A stretch of DNA of 64,000 nt from Bradyrhizobium sp. CCGB01 (GTDB lineage: Bacteria > Pseudomonadota > Alphaproteobacteria > Rhizobiales > Xanthobacteraceae), in NCBI RefSeq assembly GCF_024199795.1, contig NZ_JANADK010000001.1, positions 7,626,001 through 7,690,000 on the forward strand, read 5' to 3'. Positions 53,781 through 62,668 of this stretch are shown here, piece after piece. The position numbers and the translations under genes are program-made. How positions within the stretch are numbered: the first letter of the stretch is position 1; each line of letters begins with the position of its first letter. A model generated the notes under the pieces. The model was not told the DNA's origin, ran no database searches, and saw only the letters and a program-made list of their open reading frames with translations.

Positions 53781-54710
53781 ATGCTTCGCGTCGTCGTCCT
53801 GGGCGCCGGGGCCGGCGGCGGAGTCCCGCAATGGAACTGCGGGTGTGAGGGCTGCCGGGCGGCCCGTGAAAACGGCCAGGAGCTTCAGAGAACCCAGGCC
53901 TCGGTCGCTTTCAGCGGCGACGGTGAGCATTGGTTCCTGATCAACGCGTCCCCCGATCTTCGTCAGCAATTGAATGCCACGCCGCAACTGCATCCCAGGG
54001 CCGGCGCGCTGCGCCATACGCCTGTCGCAGGCGTGATCCTGACCAACAGCGAAGTGGATGCGGTGGCCGGGCTGCTCTCGATGCGCGAGGGCTCGCCTTT
54101 CACGGTCTATGCGCATGAGAAGGTGCTGGCGATCCTGAAGAGCAACAGCATCTTCAACGTGCTGAACGAGAAGAACGTGCGGCGCCAGCCGATCGGAATC
54201 AGCGAGCCGTTCGAGCCACGGCTCGTCGACGGCACGCGCTCGGGACTCGAGGTGCTGCCCTTCGCGGTGCCCGGCAAGTCGGCCTGGTATCTGGAAGGCA
54301 AGGCGCATCCGGGCGGCGAGACCGGCGACGGCGATACGCTCGGTCTGAAGATCACCGACAAGTCCACCGGCAAGTGCTTCTACTTCATCGCCGCCTGCGC
54401 CGAGGTCACCGACGCGCTGAAGGCCGAGATCGACGGCGCCGCCCTGGTGTTCTTCGACGGCACGGTCTGGCAGGACGACGAGATGATCAGGGCCGGGCTC
54501 GGCCACAAGACCGGCAAGAGCATGGGCCATGTCGCGATGTCCGGCGACGACGGCGCGATCGCGCGGCTCGCCGACCTCGATATCGACAGGAAGATATTTC
54601 TGCATATCAATAACTCGAATCCGGCACTGCTGCCCGGCTCAATCGAGCGCAAGACTGCCGAACAGGCGGGCTGGCAGATACCCGCCGACGGAACGGAGAT
54701 CGTGCTGTGA
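53781..54710 (+). CDS. pqqB: PQQ biosynthesis protein PqqB
   Basis: A 309-residue metallo-beta-lactamase-fold protein thought to hydroxylate the tyrosine part of the PQQ precursor or help release the product. The start LRVVVLGAGAGGGVPQWNCGC is diagnostic, including the Cys cluster NCGCEGC. VILTNSEVDAVAGLLSMREG replaces the usual His-x-His-x-Asp-His motif with Asn/Glu/Asp, as in PqqB generally. AGGAG lies 8 nt upstream. Its stop overlaps the GTG start of pqqC. Confidence 0.96.
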   Translation: MLRVVVLGAGAGGGVPQWNCGCEGCRAARENGQELQRTQASVAFSGDGEHWFLINASPDLRQQLNATPQLHPRAGALRHTPVAGVILTNSEVDAVAGLLSMREGSPFTVYAHEKVLAILKSNSIFNVLNEKNVRRQPIGISEPFEPRLVDGTRSGLEVLPFAVPGKSAWYLEGKAHPGGETGDGDTLGLKITDKSTGKCFYFIAACAEVTDALKAEIDGAALVFFDGTVWQDDEMIRAGLGHKTGKSMGHVAMSGDDGAIARLADLDIDRKIFLHINNSNPALLPGSIERKTAEQAGWQIPADGTEIVL

Positions 54711-55486
54711 ATGCCGCGTCACTGACTGGAATGACTGCGCTCTCGATCGGCAAGGACTTGAAGCTCACCAGCGCCGATGAGCTGGAGGCGACGCTGCGCC
54801 ATATCGGGGCGACGCGCTATCACAGCCTGCATCCGTTCCATAAGCTGCTGCACGGCGGCAAGCTCAACAAGGGTCAGGTGCAGGCCTGGGCGCTGAACCG
54901 CTACTATTACCAGAGCACGATCCCGATCAAGGACGCTGTGGTGATCTCGCGCTTCCGCGACCGCGCCACGCGGCTGGAATGGCGTCACCGCATCGAGGAC
55001 CATGACGGCGACGTCGGCAGCGAGGGCGGCATCGAGCGCTGGCTGAAGCTGACCGAGGGTCTCGGCCTCGACACGGCCTATGTGGAATCGACCGAAGGCA
55101 TCCTGCCGGCGACGCGCTTCGCGGTGGAGGCTTACGTCCACTACTGCCGCGAGAAGAGCCCGCTGGAGGCGATCGCTTCCTCGCTCACCGAGCTGTTCGC
55201 GCCGAACCTGCACGAAGAGCGCATCTCCGGCATGCTGGAGCATTACGACTTCGTCAATCCTGATATCATGAGCTACTTCAAGCGCCGCCTTGCGCAGGCG
55301 CCGCGCGATGCCGGATTCGCGCTCGACTATGTCAAGGCGCATGCAACGACGCCGGAGCAACGCGCCCAGGTGTGCAACGCGCTGATCTTCAAGACCAACG
55401 TGCTGTGGGTGCAGCTCGATGCGCTCCAGCACGCCTATGTCGAGGGCAACATTCCGCCGGGCGCCTTCGTGCCCAAATCGAGCTGA
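54707..55486 (+). CDS. pqqC: Pyrroloquinoline-quinone synthase PqqC
   Basis: A 259-residue all-helical, cofactor-free oxidase that performs the last ring closure and oxidation to PQQ. HSLHPFHKLLHGGKLNKGQV and YYYQSTIPIKDAVVISRF (active-site His, Lys and Tyr) and WRHRIEDHDGD are conserved. The GTG start overlaps the TGA of pqqB; an ATG 8 codons later is an alternative. The first ~10 residues are variable in the family. Confidence 0.96.
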   Translation: MNAASLTGMTALSIGKDLKLTSADELEATLRHIGATRYHSLHPFHKLLHGGKLNKGQVQAWALNRYYYQSTIPIKDAVVISRFRDRATRLEWRHRIEDHDGDVGSEGGIERWLKLTEGLGLDTAYVESTEGILPATRFAVEAYVHYCREKSPLEAIASSLTELFAPNLHEERISGMLEHYDFVNPDIMSYFKRRLAQAPRDAGFALDYVKAHATTPEQRAQVCNALIFKTNVLWVQLDALQHAYVEGNIPPGAFVPKSS

Positions 55487-55497
55487 GGATCGTAGCG

Positions 55498-55809
55498 ATG
55501 GCCGGGCCGCGTCATATCAGCGTCAGCGAGGCAAGCCGCCCCGTGCTACCGCGGCATGCCAAGCTGAAATACGACGAGACGCGCAAGGTCTGGGTGATCC
55601 TGGCGCCGGAACGGGTGCTGGCGCCGGACGAGATCGCGGTCGAGGTCCTGCAGCTCTGCAATGGTGAACGCAGCGTCGGCGACGTGTCCGATCAGCTGGC
55701 CGCGAAATACGCAGCGCCCCGCGAGGCGATCCTGGCCGACGTCATCGTCATGCTGCAGGATCTCGCCGACAAGGGCTTCCTCACGGAGGCCCGGGAGAAG
55801 ACGTCATGA
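55498..55809 (+). CDS. pqqD: PQQ biosynthesis peptide chaperone PqqD
   Basis: A 103-residue small protein that binds the PqqA precursor and presents it to the radical SAM enzyme PqqE (a RiPP recognition element). Typical segments are RPVLPRHAKLKYDETRKVW, APERVLAPDEIAVEVLQL and a C-terminal ILADVIVMLQDLADKGFL. GAGG precedes the ATG. Its last bases overlap the pqqE start (ATGA). In some bacteria it is fused to PqqC; here it is separate. Confidence 0.95.
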   Translation: MAGPRHISVSEASRPVLPRHAKLKYDETRKVWVILAPERVLAPDEIAVEVLQLCNGERSVGDVSDQLAAKYAAPREAILADVIVMLQDLADKGFLTEAREKTS

Positions 55810-57005
55810 GCGATGTGCTCGGCAACCCGGTCATCCCGCCCGACGCCAGCGATAGCCTCGCGGTGCTGGAGAAGCAGCGCTCGACGGCGGAGACGTTTGG
55901 TATTCCGCTCGCGGTGCTACTCGAGATCACGCATCGGTGCCCGCTGCAATGCCCCTATTGCTCCAACCCGGTCGAGCTCGACCGCTCGGGCAAGGAGCTG
56001 ACCACCGAGGAGTGGAAGAAGGTGTTGAGCGAGCTCGCCGAGATCGGCGTGCTCCAGGTCCATTTCTCCGGCGGCGAGCCGACGGCGCGCAAGGACCTCG
56101 TCGAGCTGGTCAACCATGCCAGCGACGTCGGCCTCTACACCAATCTGATCACCTCGGCCGTGCTGCTGACGCGCGAGCGGCTCAGCGAGCTTGCGGACGC
56201 TGGCCTCTGCCACGTGCAGATCTCTTTCCAGGGCGTCGAAGAGGGCCTCGCCGATCGCGTCGCCGGCTACAAGAACGGTCACCGCAAGAAGCTCGAGGTC
56301 GCAAAGTGGACGCGCGAGCTCGACCTGCCGCTGACCGTGAACGCGGTGATGCATCGCCAGAATCTGCACCAGCTCCCCGACATCATCCAGATGTCGATCG
56401 ATCTCGACGCCGACCGGCTCGAGGTCGCCAATGTGCAATACTACGGCTGGGCGCTGAAGAACCGCGCCGCGCTGATGCCGACGGTCGCGCAGTTAGATGA
56501 GTGCACGCGCATCGTCGAGGAGGCGCGCGAGCGCCTCAAGGGCACGCTCGCGATCGACTACGTGGTTCCCGATTACTACGCGCTGCGGCCGAAGAAGTGC
56601 ATGGGCGGCTGGGGCCGGCAGTTCTTCAACATCTCGCCCGCCGGCAAGGTGCTGCCCTGCCACGCCGCCGAAAGCATCACCGGGCTCGACTTCGAATCCG
56701 TGCGCTCCAACCATTCGATCGCCTGGATCTGGCAGAACTCGGACGCCTTCAACCGCTATCGCGGCACCGGCTGGATGAAGGAGCCGTGCAAGACCTGCGA
56801 ATTCCGCGAGATCGATTTCGGCGGCTGCCGCTGCCAGGCCTTTGCGCTGACGGGTGACGCCGCCAACACCGATCCGGCCTGCGCGCTGTCGCCGCTGCAC
56901 GAAACCATCTTCAAGCAGGCCGAACGCGAGGCCGAGGGCGAGACGAACCGCTTCCTCTATCGCAACTTCGCCGGCGGCACTCTGGAATCCGAGAATGGCG
57001 CCTGA
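55806..57005 (+). CDS. pqqE: PQQ biosynthesis radical SAM enzyme PqqE
   Basis: A 399-residue radical S-adenosylmethionine enzyme that joins Glu and Tyr of PqqA with a C-C bond. The SAM cluster motif CPLQCPYC (Cys-x3-Cys-x2-Cys) follows EITHR. HFSGGEPTARKDL is the GGE motif. The C-terminal SPASM region has auxiliary-cluster Cys in KKCMGGWG, LPCHAAES and CKTCEFREIDFGGCRCQAF, then TDPAC. It overlaps pqqD by 4 nt and the following peptidase gene by 11 nt. Confidence 0.96.
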   Translation: MSDVLGNPVIPPDASDSLAVLEKQRSTAETFGIPLAVLLEITHRCPLQCPYCSNPVELDRSGKELTTEEWKKVLSELAEIGVLQVHFSGGEPTARKDLVELVNHASDVGLYTNLITSAVLLTRERLSELADAGLCHVQISFQGVEEGLADRVAGYKNGHRKKLEVAKWTRELDLPLTVNAVMHRQNLHQLPDIIQMSIDLDADRLEVANVQYYGWALKNRAALMPTVAQLDECTRIVEEARERLKGTLAIDYVVPDYYALRPKKCMGGWGRQFFNISPAGKVLPCHAAESITGLDFESVRSNHSIAWIWQNSDAFNRYRGTGWMKEPCKTCEFREIDFGGCRCQAFALTGDAANTDPACALSPLHETIFKQAEREAEGETNRFLYRNFAGGTLESENGA

Positions 57006-57981
57006 CGCCGACGCAGGCACATCCGTAAAACGTGCCGATCCTTTCGCCCCGCTGACCTCCGACATGCTCGATGTCGGCGACGGCCATGAGCTCTATGTCG
57101 AGAGCGTCGGCCGTGCCGACGGCATCCCCGCGATCTATCTGCACGGCGGACCCGGCAGCGGTTGCCAGCCCGACCATCGCAAGCTGTTCGATCCCGAGCG
57201 CTTCTGCGCCGTGCTGTTCGACCAGCGCGGCTGCGGCCGCAGCCGCCCGAAGGGATCGCGCGAGCACAACACGACGGCGCATCTGATCGCGGACATGGAG
57301 AAGATCCGCGAGAATTTTGGCTTCGAGCGCTGGATGGTGGTGGGTGGCTCCTGGGGCGCGACGCTGGCGCTGGCGTATGCGCAGGCGCATCCCGAGCGCG
57401 TCTCCGGCATTGCGCTGCGCGCGACCTTCCTGGGAACGCGGGCCGAAGTGGAGACGGCCTTCACGTCGCGCCTGTCACAGTTCTATCCCGCGCTCTACGA
57501 GGATTTTCTGAGCGTGCTGCCCCTGGAGGAGCGCGCGCATCCAATCGACGCCTATTGGCGCCGCATCCTCGATGCCGATCCGGCCGTGCACGGACCCGCC
57601 GCGCGCGCCTGGCACGACACCGAGCGCGCCTTGTCGGAGCACAAGGCGGCAAAGACGCGGCTGGATCTTGCCTCGCTGAACGTCTGGCGCACGCTGCCTG
57701 CGACGCCGTTCATGGAAGCGCATTATTTCGTCAACAATTCCTTCATGAGCGAAGACCAGTTGTTGCGAAACGCAGGCCGGCTCGAAGGCATTCCCGGCAT
57801 CATCGTGCAGGGCCGCTACGATCTGTTGTGCCCTCCTGAGACATCCGAGCGGCTAGCGAAGGTTTGGCCCGGTTCCGAGATTCGGATCGTGGAAGAAGCC
57901 GGACATTCGCTCTATGATACCGGCGTGCGGGACGCGGTCATGAAGTCGATCGCGGACCTTGCATCGAAAGTCGCGCGCTAG
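56995..57981 (+). CDS. pip: Prolyl aminopeptidase (S33 alpha/beta hydrolase)
   Basis: A 328-residue cytoplasmic exopeptidase that removes N-terminal Pro from peptides. HGGPGSGC is the oxyanion segment, Ser119 lies in the nucleophile elbow GGSWGATLAL, and the acid and His are in QGRYDLLCP and EEAGHSL, with the family cap domain between. The start overlaps the end of pqqE by 11 nt, so it is translationally linked to the pqq operon. That position invites a role in trimming the processed PqqA, but the same gene is a general peptidase elsewhere. Confidence 0.92.
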   Translation: MAPDADAGTSVKRADPFAPLTSDMLDVGDGHELYVESVGRADGIPAIYLHGGPGSGCQPDHRKLFDPERFCAVLFDQRGCGRSRPKGSREHNTTAHLIADMEKIRENFGFERWMVVGGSWGATLALAYAQAHPERVSGIALRATFLGTRAEVETAFTSRLSQFYPALYEDFLSVLPLEERAHPIDAYWRRILDADPAVHGPAARAWHDTERALSEHKAAKTRLDLASLNVWRTLPATPFMEAHYFVNNSFMSEDQLLRNAGRLEGIPGIIVQGRYDLLCPPETSERLAKVWPGSEIRIVEEAGHSLYDTGVRDAVMKSIADLASKVAR

Positions 57982-57989
57982 CATCTGCC

Positions 57990-58070
57990 TCCTCATCCTG
58001 AGGAGCACTCCAAAGGAGTGCGTCTCGAAGGATGAAGGGCCGAGATGCTGCAGCGGGGCCTTCATGGTTC
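57990..58070. repeat. Dispersed intergenic repeat, type D
   Basis: CCTCATCCTGAGGAGCACTCC is followed by GGAGTGCGTCTCGAAGGATGA, a sequence I recognise as a common Bradyrhizobium interspersed repeat; GGAGTG and CACTCC pair, and CATCCT with AGGATG, to make a hairpin. Ends are approximate. It lies 8 nt after the peptidase stop. Confidence 0.7.
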
Positions 58071-58137
58071 ACCCGGCGATACGTAGCATCGTCCGGATGC
58101 TCACCATGCGGGTCAGCATGGGAAGGACAACAAGAAA

Positions 58138-58815
58138 ATGCCGCTCGCCGGGCAAGGCATGCTGCTGACGTCGATGAATATCGATGCTCCAGAGGAAGCC
58201 GATTTCAACCGCTGGTACGATCGCGAACATCTGGAAGAGCGCGTCGCGATCGAGGGATTCCTGGAGGCGCGGCGCTATGTCGCGCATGCCGCCAATCCCA
58301 AATATCTCTCGCTGTACTCGACCGAAACGCTCGATGTGCTCGACAGCCCCGCCTACCGGACGCGGCTCGCCAACCAGACCGAATGGTCGCGGCGGAGCAT
58401 GGCGCATTTCAAGGACATGCTGCGCGTGGTCGCGCGCATCACCATCAGCAAGGGCACCGGCCGCGGCGCGGCGCTCGGCCTCGTGCGGCTGCGGCCGACG
58501 CCGGACAACGCGAGCGCATGGCGTGATGCACTGCAAGAAAAGCTGGCACCGCAGGACCGCGAAGGCATCATCTCGATGCATCTGCTCGAAAGCGAGGCGG
58601 AATTGTCGGGCGCAACGGCGGATATTCCGGCGGTGCGCAACGAGGGCGCGCGCGACTGGTTCGTGCTGATCGACGGCACGCATGTCGGCGCGGTCTCCGC
58701 TGTCATCGCCGAACGCTTCACCGGTCCCGCTGCATCGCCCTTCCCGCTGCCCATCTCCGTCGGCACTTATTCGCTGATGTGGGACCTCGCGAAGAGCGAT
58801 ATCGCGCCCAGCTAA
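58138..58815 (+). CDS. DUF4286/EthD-like hypothetical protein
   Basis: A 225-residue soluble protein, apparently two ferredoxin-like halves. The first, MLLTSMNIDAPEEADFNRWYDREHLEERVAI, has the WYDREHL pattern of EthD-like and DUF4286 proteins; the second starts near AAALGLVRLRPTPDN. The ~100-residue halves are arranged as internal repeats with divergent sequence. Function is unknown; related proteins bind or transform small hydrophobic molecules. The ribosome site is GGAAGGA about 12 nt upstream. It stands alone, downstream of the pqq operon and repeat. Confidence 0.75.
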   Translation: MPLAGQGMLLTSMNIDAPEEADFNRWYDREHLEERVAIEGFLEARRYVAHAANPKYLSLYSTETLDVLDSPAYRTRLANQTEWSRRSMAHFKDMLRVVARITISKGTGRGAALGLVRLRPTPDNASAWRDALQEKLAPQDREGIISMHLLESEAELSGATADIPAVRNEGARDWFVLIDGTHVGAVSAVIAERFTGPAASPFPLPISVGTYSLMWDLAKSDIAPS

Positions 58816-58955
58816 AGCAGCTACCCGCAGCGCAACATATTGCATCGCACGCAGCTTGCGCGCGGCCCTAATGCTGTACGCGCGCAGCTCCCATGAAAGC
58901 GGGGAAGCGCGAAAATTTGCCGTTGTACTTCGGAACGGTTCTAATAAGCTAACCC

Positions 58956-58967
58956 AATGACGTCATT
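58956..58967. promoter_or_regulatory. Candidate operator upstream of the 2-oxoacid oxidoreductase operon
   Basis: AATGACGTCATT is a perfect 12-bp palindrome 85 nt upstream of the first gene of the operon, within a 236-base gap that otherwise shows no gene. Confidence 0.3.
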
Positions 58968-59051
58968 CATAAACCAGATCGACGCGCGTTAGCGTTCGGC
59001 AAGCTCAAGAAAAGGCCGCGGGGTCTTTGGGCCTGCGCGGACAGGGTAGGA

Positions 59052-60851
59052 ATGAAACCGACCGATATCGCGGCCCCCGACTACTTTCACAAAGTGGTCG
59101 ATTGCCAGTGGGCCTGTCCTGCACACACCCCGGTTCCCGAATACATCCGACTGATCGCACAAGGCCGCTACAGCGACGCCTACATGATCAACTGGAAATC
59201 GAACGTGTTTCCCGGAATTCTGGGACGCACCTGCGATCGTCCATGCGAGCCCGCGTGCCGCCGCGGACGCGTCGAGGAAACGCCGGTAGCGATCTGCCGC
59301 CTGAAGCGCGTTGCCGCTGACTTCAAGGACGACATCAAGCAGCGCCTGCCGCGTCCCGCGCCGAAGAACGGCAAGCGCGTTGCGTTCGTCGGCGGTGGTC
59401 CCGCGTCGCTGACGGTGGCGCGCGATCTCGCGCCGCTCGGCTATCACTGCACCGTGTTCGACGGAGATCCCGAAGCCGGCGGCATGATGCGCTCGCAGAT
59501 CCCGAAATTTCGCCTGCCCAATTCGGTCATCGACGAGGAGACCGGCTACATCCTGGGTCTCGGCGTCGACTTCAAAGGCGGCCACCGCATCGACAGCATG
59601 AAGGCGCTGCTCGCGGAAAAATACGACGCGATCTTCGTCGGCTCGGGCGCGCCGCGCGGCCGCGAACTCGACATTCCCGGTCGCAAGGAAGCAGCCGCCA
59701 ATATCCATATCGGCATCGAGTGGCTGGCCAACGTGTCGTTCGGCCATGTCGACAAGATCGGCAAGCGCGTGATCGTGCTGGGCGGCGGCAACACCGCGAT
59801 GGACTGCTGCCGCACCGCGCGCCGCCTCGGCGGCGAGAGCGTCAAGGTGGTCGTTCGCTCCGGCTTCGAGGAGATGAAGGCCTCGCCCTGGGAGAAGGAA
59901 GACGCGCTCCATGAGGACATTCCGATCCTCAATTACATGGTCCCGGTCGCTTTCAAGCACGTCGCCGGCAAGCTGATCGGCGTCAGCTTCCAGAAGGTGA
60001 AGGCCGAATACGACGCCAAGGGCCGCCGCAACCTGGTGCCCTCGGGCGAACCGGACGAGACGATCGCCTGCGACGACGTGCTGGTCGCGGTCGGCCAGGA
60101 GAACGCCTTCCCCTGGATCGAGCAGGATTGCGGCATCGAGTTCGACAAATGGCACATGCCCAAGGTCGATCCCGCGACCTTCGTCTCGACCAATCCAAAA
60201 GTGTTTTTCGGCGGCGACGCCGCGTTCGGGCCGAAGAACATCATCTGGGCGGTCGCGCACGGCCACGACGCAGCGCTCTCGATCCACAAGATGCTCTCAG
60301 GCGAGGACATCACCGAGCGGCCGTTGCCGGAGGTGCACGTCTCCTCGCAGAAGATGGGCATCCACGAATGGAGCTATGACAACGACATCTCCAACGACAA
60401 GCGCTTCAAGGTGCCGCATCGCGACAAGGTGATCGCGCTGAAGGACATCCGCGCCGAGGTCGAGCTTGGCTACGACGTCAAGCTGGCGCTGGGCGAAGCC
60501 GAGCGCTGCCTGAACTGCGACGTCCAGACCGTGTTCTCGACCTCGCTCTGCATCGAGTGCGATGCCTGCGCCGATATCTGCCCGATGGATTGCATCACCT
60601 TCACTGACAACGGTGAGGAAGACGATCTGCGCCATCGCCTGAAGGCGCCCTCGCCGCATCCGGACCAGGATCTTTACGTCTCGTCTGATCTCAAGACCGG
60701 GCGCGTGATGGTCAAGGACGAGGACGTCTGCCTGCATTGCGGGCTATGCGCCGAGCGTTGTCCCACCGGTGCCTGGGACATGCAGAAATATTTGATCGAG
60801 ATGACTCACGCAGGTTCGACATGTCCGACAAAAAGCCGCTCAGCAGCGTAA
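59052..60851 (+). CDS. FAD/NAD(P)-linked iron-sulfur oxidoreductase subunit (GltD-like with C-terminal 4Fe-4S domain)
   Basis: A 599-residue electron-transfer flavoprotein. The N-terminus has GltD-type cluster Cys (CQWACPAHTPVPEY, RTCDRPCEPACRRG). FAD site: VAFVGGGPASLTVARDLA; NAD(P)H site: VIVLGGGNTAMDCCRTARRLG. The C-terminus has two 4Fe-4S motifs, CIECDACADICPMDC and CLHCGLCAERCPTGAW, like a bacterial ferredoxin. It can carry electrons between clusters and NAD(P)H. It overlaps the next gene by 31 nt, so it is the dedicated redox partner of the two following subunits. The FAD motif and NAD(P) motif suggest it replaces a free ferredoxin. Confidence 0.9.
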   Translation: MKPTDIAAPDYFHKVVDCQWACPAHTPVPEYIRLIAQGRYSDAYMINWKSNVFPGILGRTCDRPCEPACRRGRVEETPVAICRLKRVAADFKDDIKQRLPRPAPKNGKRVAFVGGGPASLTVARDLAPLGYHCTVFDGDPEAGGMMRSQIPKFRLPNSVIDEETGYILGLGVDFKGGHRIDSMKALLAEKYDAIFVGSGAPRGRELDIPGRKEAAANIHIGIEWLANVSFGHVDKIGKRVIVLGGGNTAMDCCRTARRLGGESVKVVVRSGFEEMKASPWEKEDALHEDIPILNYMVPVAFKHVAGKLIGVSFQKVKAEYDAKGRRNLVPSGEPDETIACDDVLVAVGQENAFPWIEQDCGIEFDKWHMPKVDPATFVSTNPKVFFGGDAAFGPKNIIWAVAHGHDAALSIHKMLSGEDITERPLPEVHVSSQKMGIHEWSYDNDISNDKRFKVPHRDKVIALKDIRAEVELGYDVKLALGEAERCLNCDVQTVFSTSLCIECDACADICPMDCITFTDNGEEDDLRHRLKAPSPHPDQDLYVSSDLKTGRVMVKDEDVCLHCGLCAERCPTGAWDMQKYLIEMTHAGSTCPTKSRSAA

Positions 60852-62668
60852 ACGACTTCGTCGTCCGCTTCGCCAACGTCAACGGCTCGGGTTCGGCCAG
60901 CGCCAACGAGATGTTCGCGCGCGCGATCCTGCGTCATGGCGTTCCGGTCTCTCCCCGCAACATCTTCCCCTCCAACATCCAGGGCCTGCCGACCTGGTAC
61001 GAGGTGCGGGTGACCGAAGATGGCCATCTCGGCGCCCGCGGCGGCGTCGACATGATGGTGGCGATGAACCCGCAGACCTGGGACAAGGACGTCGCCGGCA
61101 TCGAGCCGGGCGGCTATCTGTTCTACGATTCAACCAAGCCGATGCCGTCAACCAAATTCCGCGACGACATCACCGTGATCGGCGTGCCGCTCACCGCGAT
61201 CACCAACTCGACCTACACCGATCCGCGCCAGCGCCAGCTGTTCAAGAACATCATCTATCTCGGCGCGCTCAGTGCGCTGCTCGACATGGACCCGAAGCTG
61301 ATCGAGCAGCTGATCGGCGAGCAGTACAAGGGCAAGGAGAAGCTCTTGTCCTCCAACGTCCATGCGCTGCACCTTGGCCGCGACTGGGCGCTCCAGAATT
61401 TGAAATGCCCGATCGGGCTGCGGGTGAAGAAATCCGACAAGGTCGGCGACCGCATCTTCATCGAGGGCAACAGCGCCGCCGCACTCGGCGCCGTCTATGG
61501 CGGCGCCACGGTGTGCGCGTGGTATCCGATCACGCCGTCCTCGTCGGTGGCAGAGGCTTTCACCGCCCACTGCAAGAAGTTCCGGCACGACCCTGAGACC
61601 GGCAAGGCGAAATACGCGATCGTGCAGGGCGAGGACGAACTGGCTTCGATCGGCATCGTCATTGGCGCGTCCTGGAACGGCGCCCGCGCCTTCACCGCGA
61701 CCTCCGGCCCCGGCATCTCCCTGATGACCGAGTTCATCGGCCTTTCCTATTTTGCCGAGATCCCGGCCGTGATCATGAACATCCAGCGCGCCGGCCCCTC
61801 GACGGGCATGCCGACCCGCACCCAGCAATGCGACATCATCGCCTGCGCCTACGCTTCGCATGGCGACACCAAGCATGTCCTGCTGTTCCCGGAAGATCCG
61901 GCCGAGGCCTTCGAGTTCGCGGCCGCCGCGTTCGACCTTGCCGAGCGGCTCCAGACCACGATCTTCCTGATGCTCGATCTCGACATCGGCATGAACCACC
62001 GCCTCTGCCGCCCGCTGAAGTGGGACGACGCGAAACAGTATGACCGCGGCAAGGTGATGACCGAGGAGATGCTGGAGGAAGGTCGCGACTTCGGCCGCTA
62101 TCTCGACGTCGACGGCGACGGCATTCCCTATCGCACCTATCCCGGCACGCATCCGACCAGGGGCTCGTACTTCACCCGCGGCACCTCGCGTGACCGCTAT
62201 GCGCGCTACTCCGAGGAAGGCTCGGTCTATGCCGACAACATGCAACGCCTCGTGCGCAAGTTCGAGACGGCGCAGGACCTGGTGCCACGTCCGCTGCAAG
62301 CCAATGCGGAACGGCCGACCAAATACGGCGTGATCTATTTCGGCTCGACTTCACCTGCGATGGACGAGGCGATCGGCCTGCTCGAAGCACGCGGGCACCA
62401 ACTCGACCGGATGCGCATCCGTGCCTTCCCGTTCCACTCGAGCGTGGCGAGCTTCCTCGCCGAGCACGATTTCGTCTACGTGGTCGAACAGAACCGCGAC
62501 GCCCAGCTCCGTCAGCTCATCGTCAACGAGAACGGCATCGACCCTGTGCGCCTCGTGCCGATCGTGCACTATGACGGCACCCCGATCACCGCCCGATTCA
62601 TCGCAAAAGCCATTGGCGACCACCAGGATCACCTCAAGGTGACCCCGCTCCGCAAGGCCGTGTCATGA
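60821..62668 (+). CDS. 2-oxoacid:acceptor oxidoreductase, alpha subunit (fused gamma-alpha)
   Basis: A 615-residue subunit. The N-terminal ~190 residues form the gamma domain (VNGSGSASANEMFARAILRHG and TPMPSTKF-like strands); the rest is the alpha domain with CAWYPITPSSSVAEAF (2-oxoacid/CoA site), QGEDELASIGIVIGASWNGARAFTATSGPG and a C-terminal FVYVVEQNRDAQLRQL. The layout is that of 2-oxoglutarate or related ferredoxin oxidoreductases. I chose the ATG giving MSDKKPLSS. It overlaps the flavin subunit gene by 31 nt and the beta subunit gene by 4 nt (ATGA). Confidence 0.92.
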   Translation: MSDKKPLSSVNDFVVRFANVNGSGSASANEMFARAILRHGVPVSPRNIFPSNIQGLPTWYEVRVTEDGHLGARGGVDMMVAMNPQTWDKDVAGIEPGGYLFYDSTKPMPSTKFRDDITVIGVPLTAITNSTYTDPRQRQLFKNIIYLGALSALLDMDPKLIEQLIGEQYKGKEKLLSSNVHALHLGRDWALQNLKCPIGLRVKKSDKVGDRIFIEGNSAAALGAVYGGATVCAWYPITPSSSVAEAFTAHCKKFRHDPETGKAKYAIVQGEDELASIGIVIGASWNGARAFTATSGPGISLMTEFIGLSYFAEIPAVIMNIQRAGPSTGMPTRTQQCDIIACAYASHGDTKHVLLFPEDPAEAFEFAAAAFDLAERLQTTIFLMLDLDIGMNHRLCRPLKWDDAKQYDRGKVMTEEMLEEGRDFGRYLDVDGDGIPYRTYPGTHPTRGSYFTRGTSRDRYARYSEEGSVYADNMQRLVRKFETAQDLVPRPLQANAERPTKYGVIYFGSTSPAMDEAIGLLEARGHQLDRMRIRAFPFHSSVASFLAEHDFVYVVEQNRDAQLRQLIVNENGIDPVRLVPIVHYDGTPITARFIAKAIGDHQDHLKVTPLRKAVS

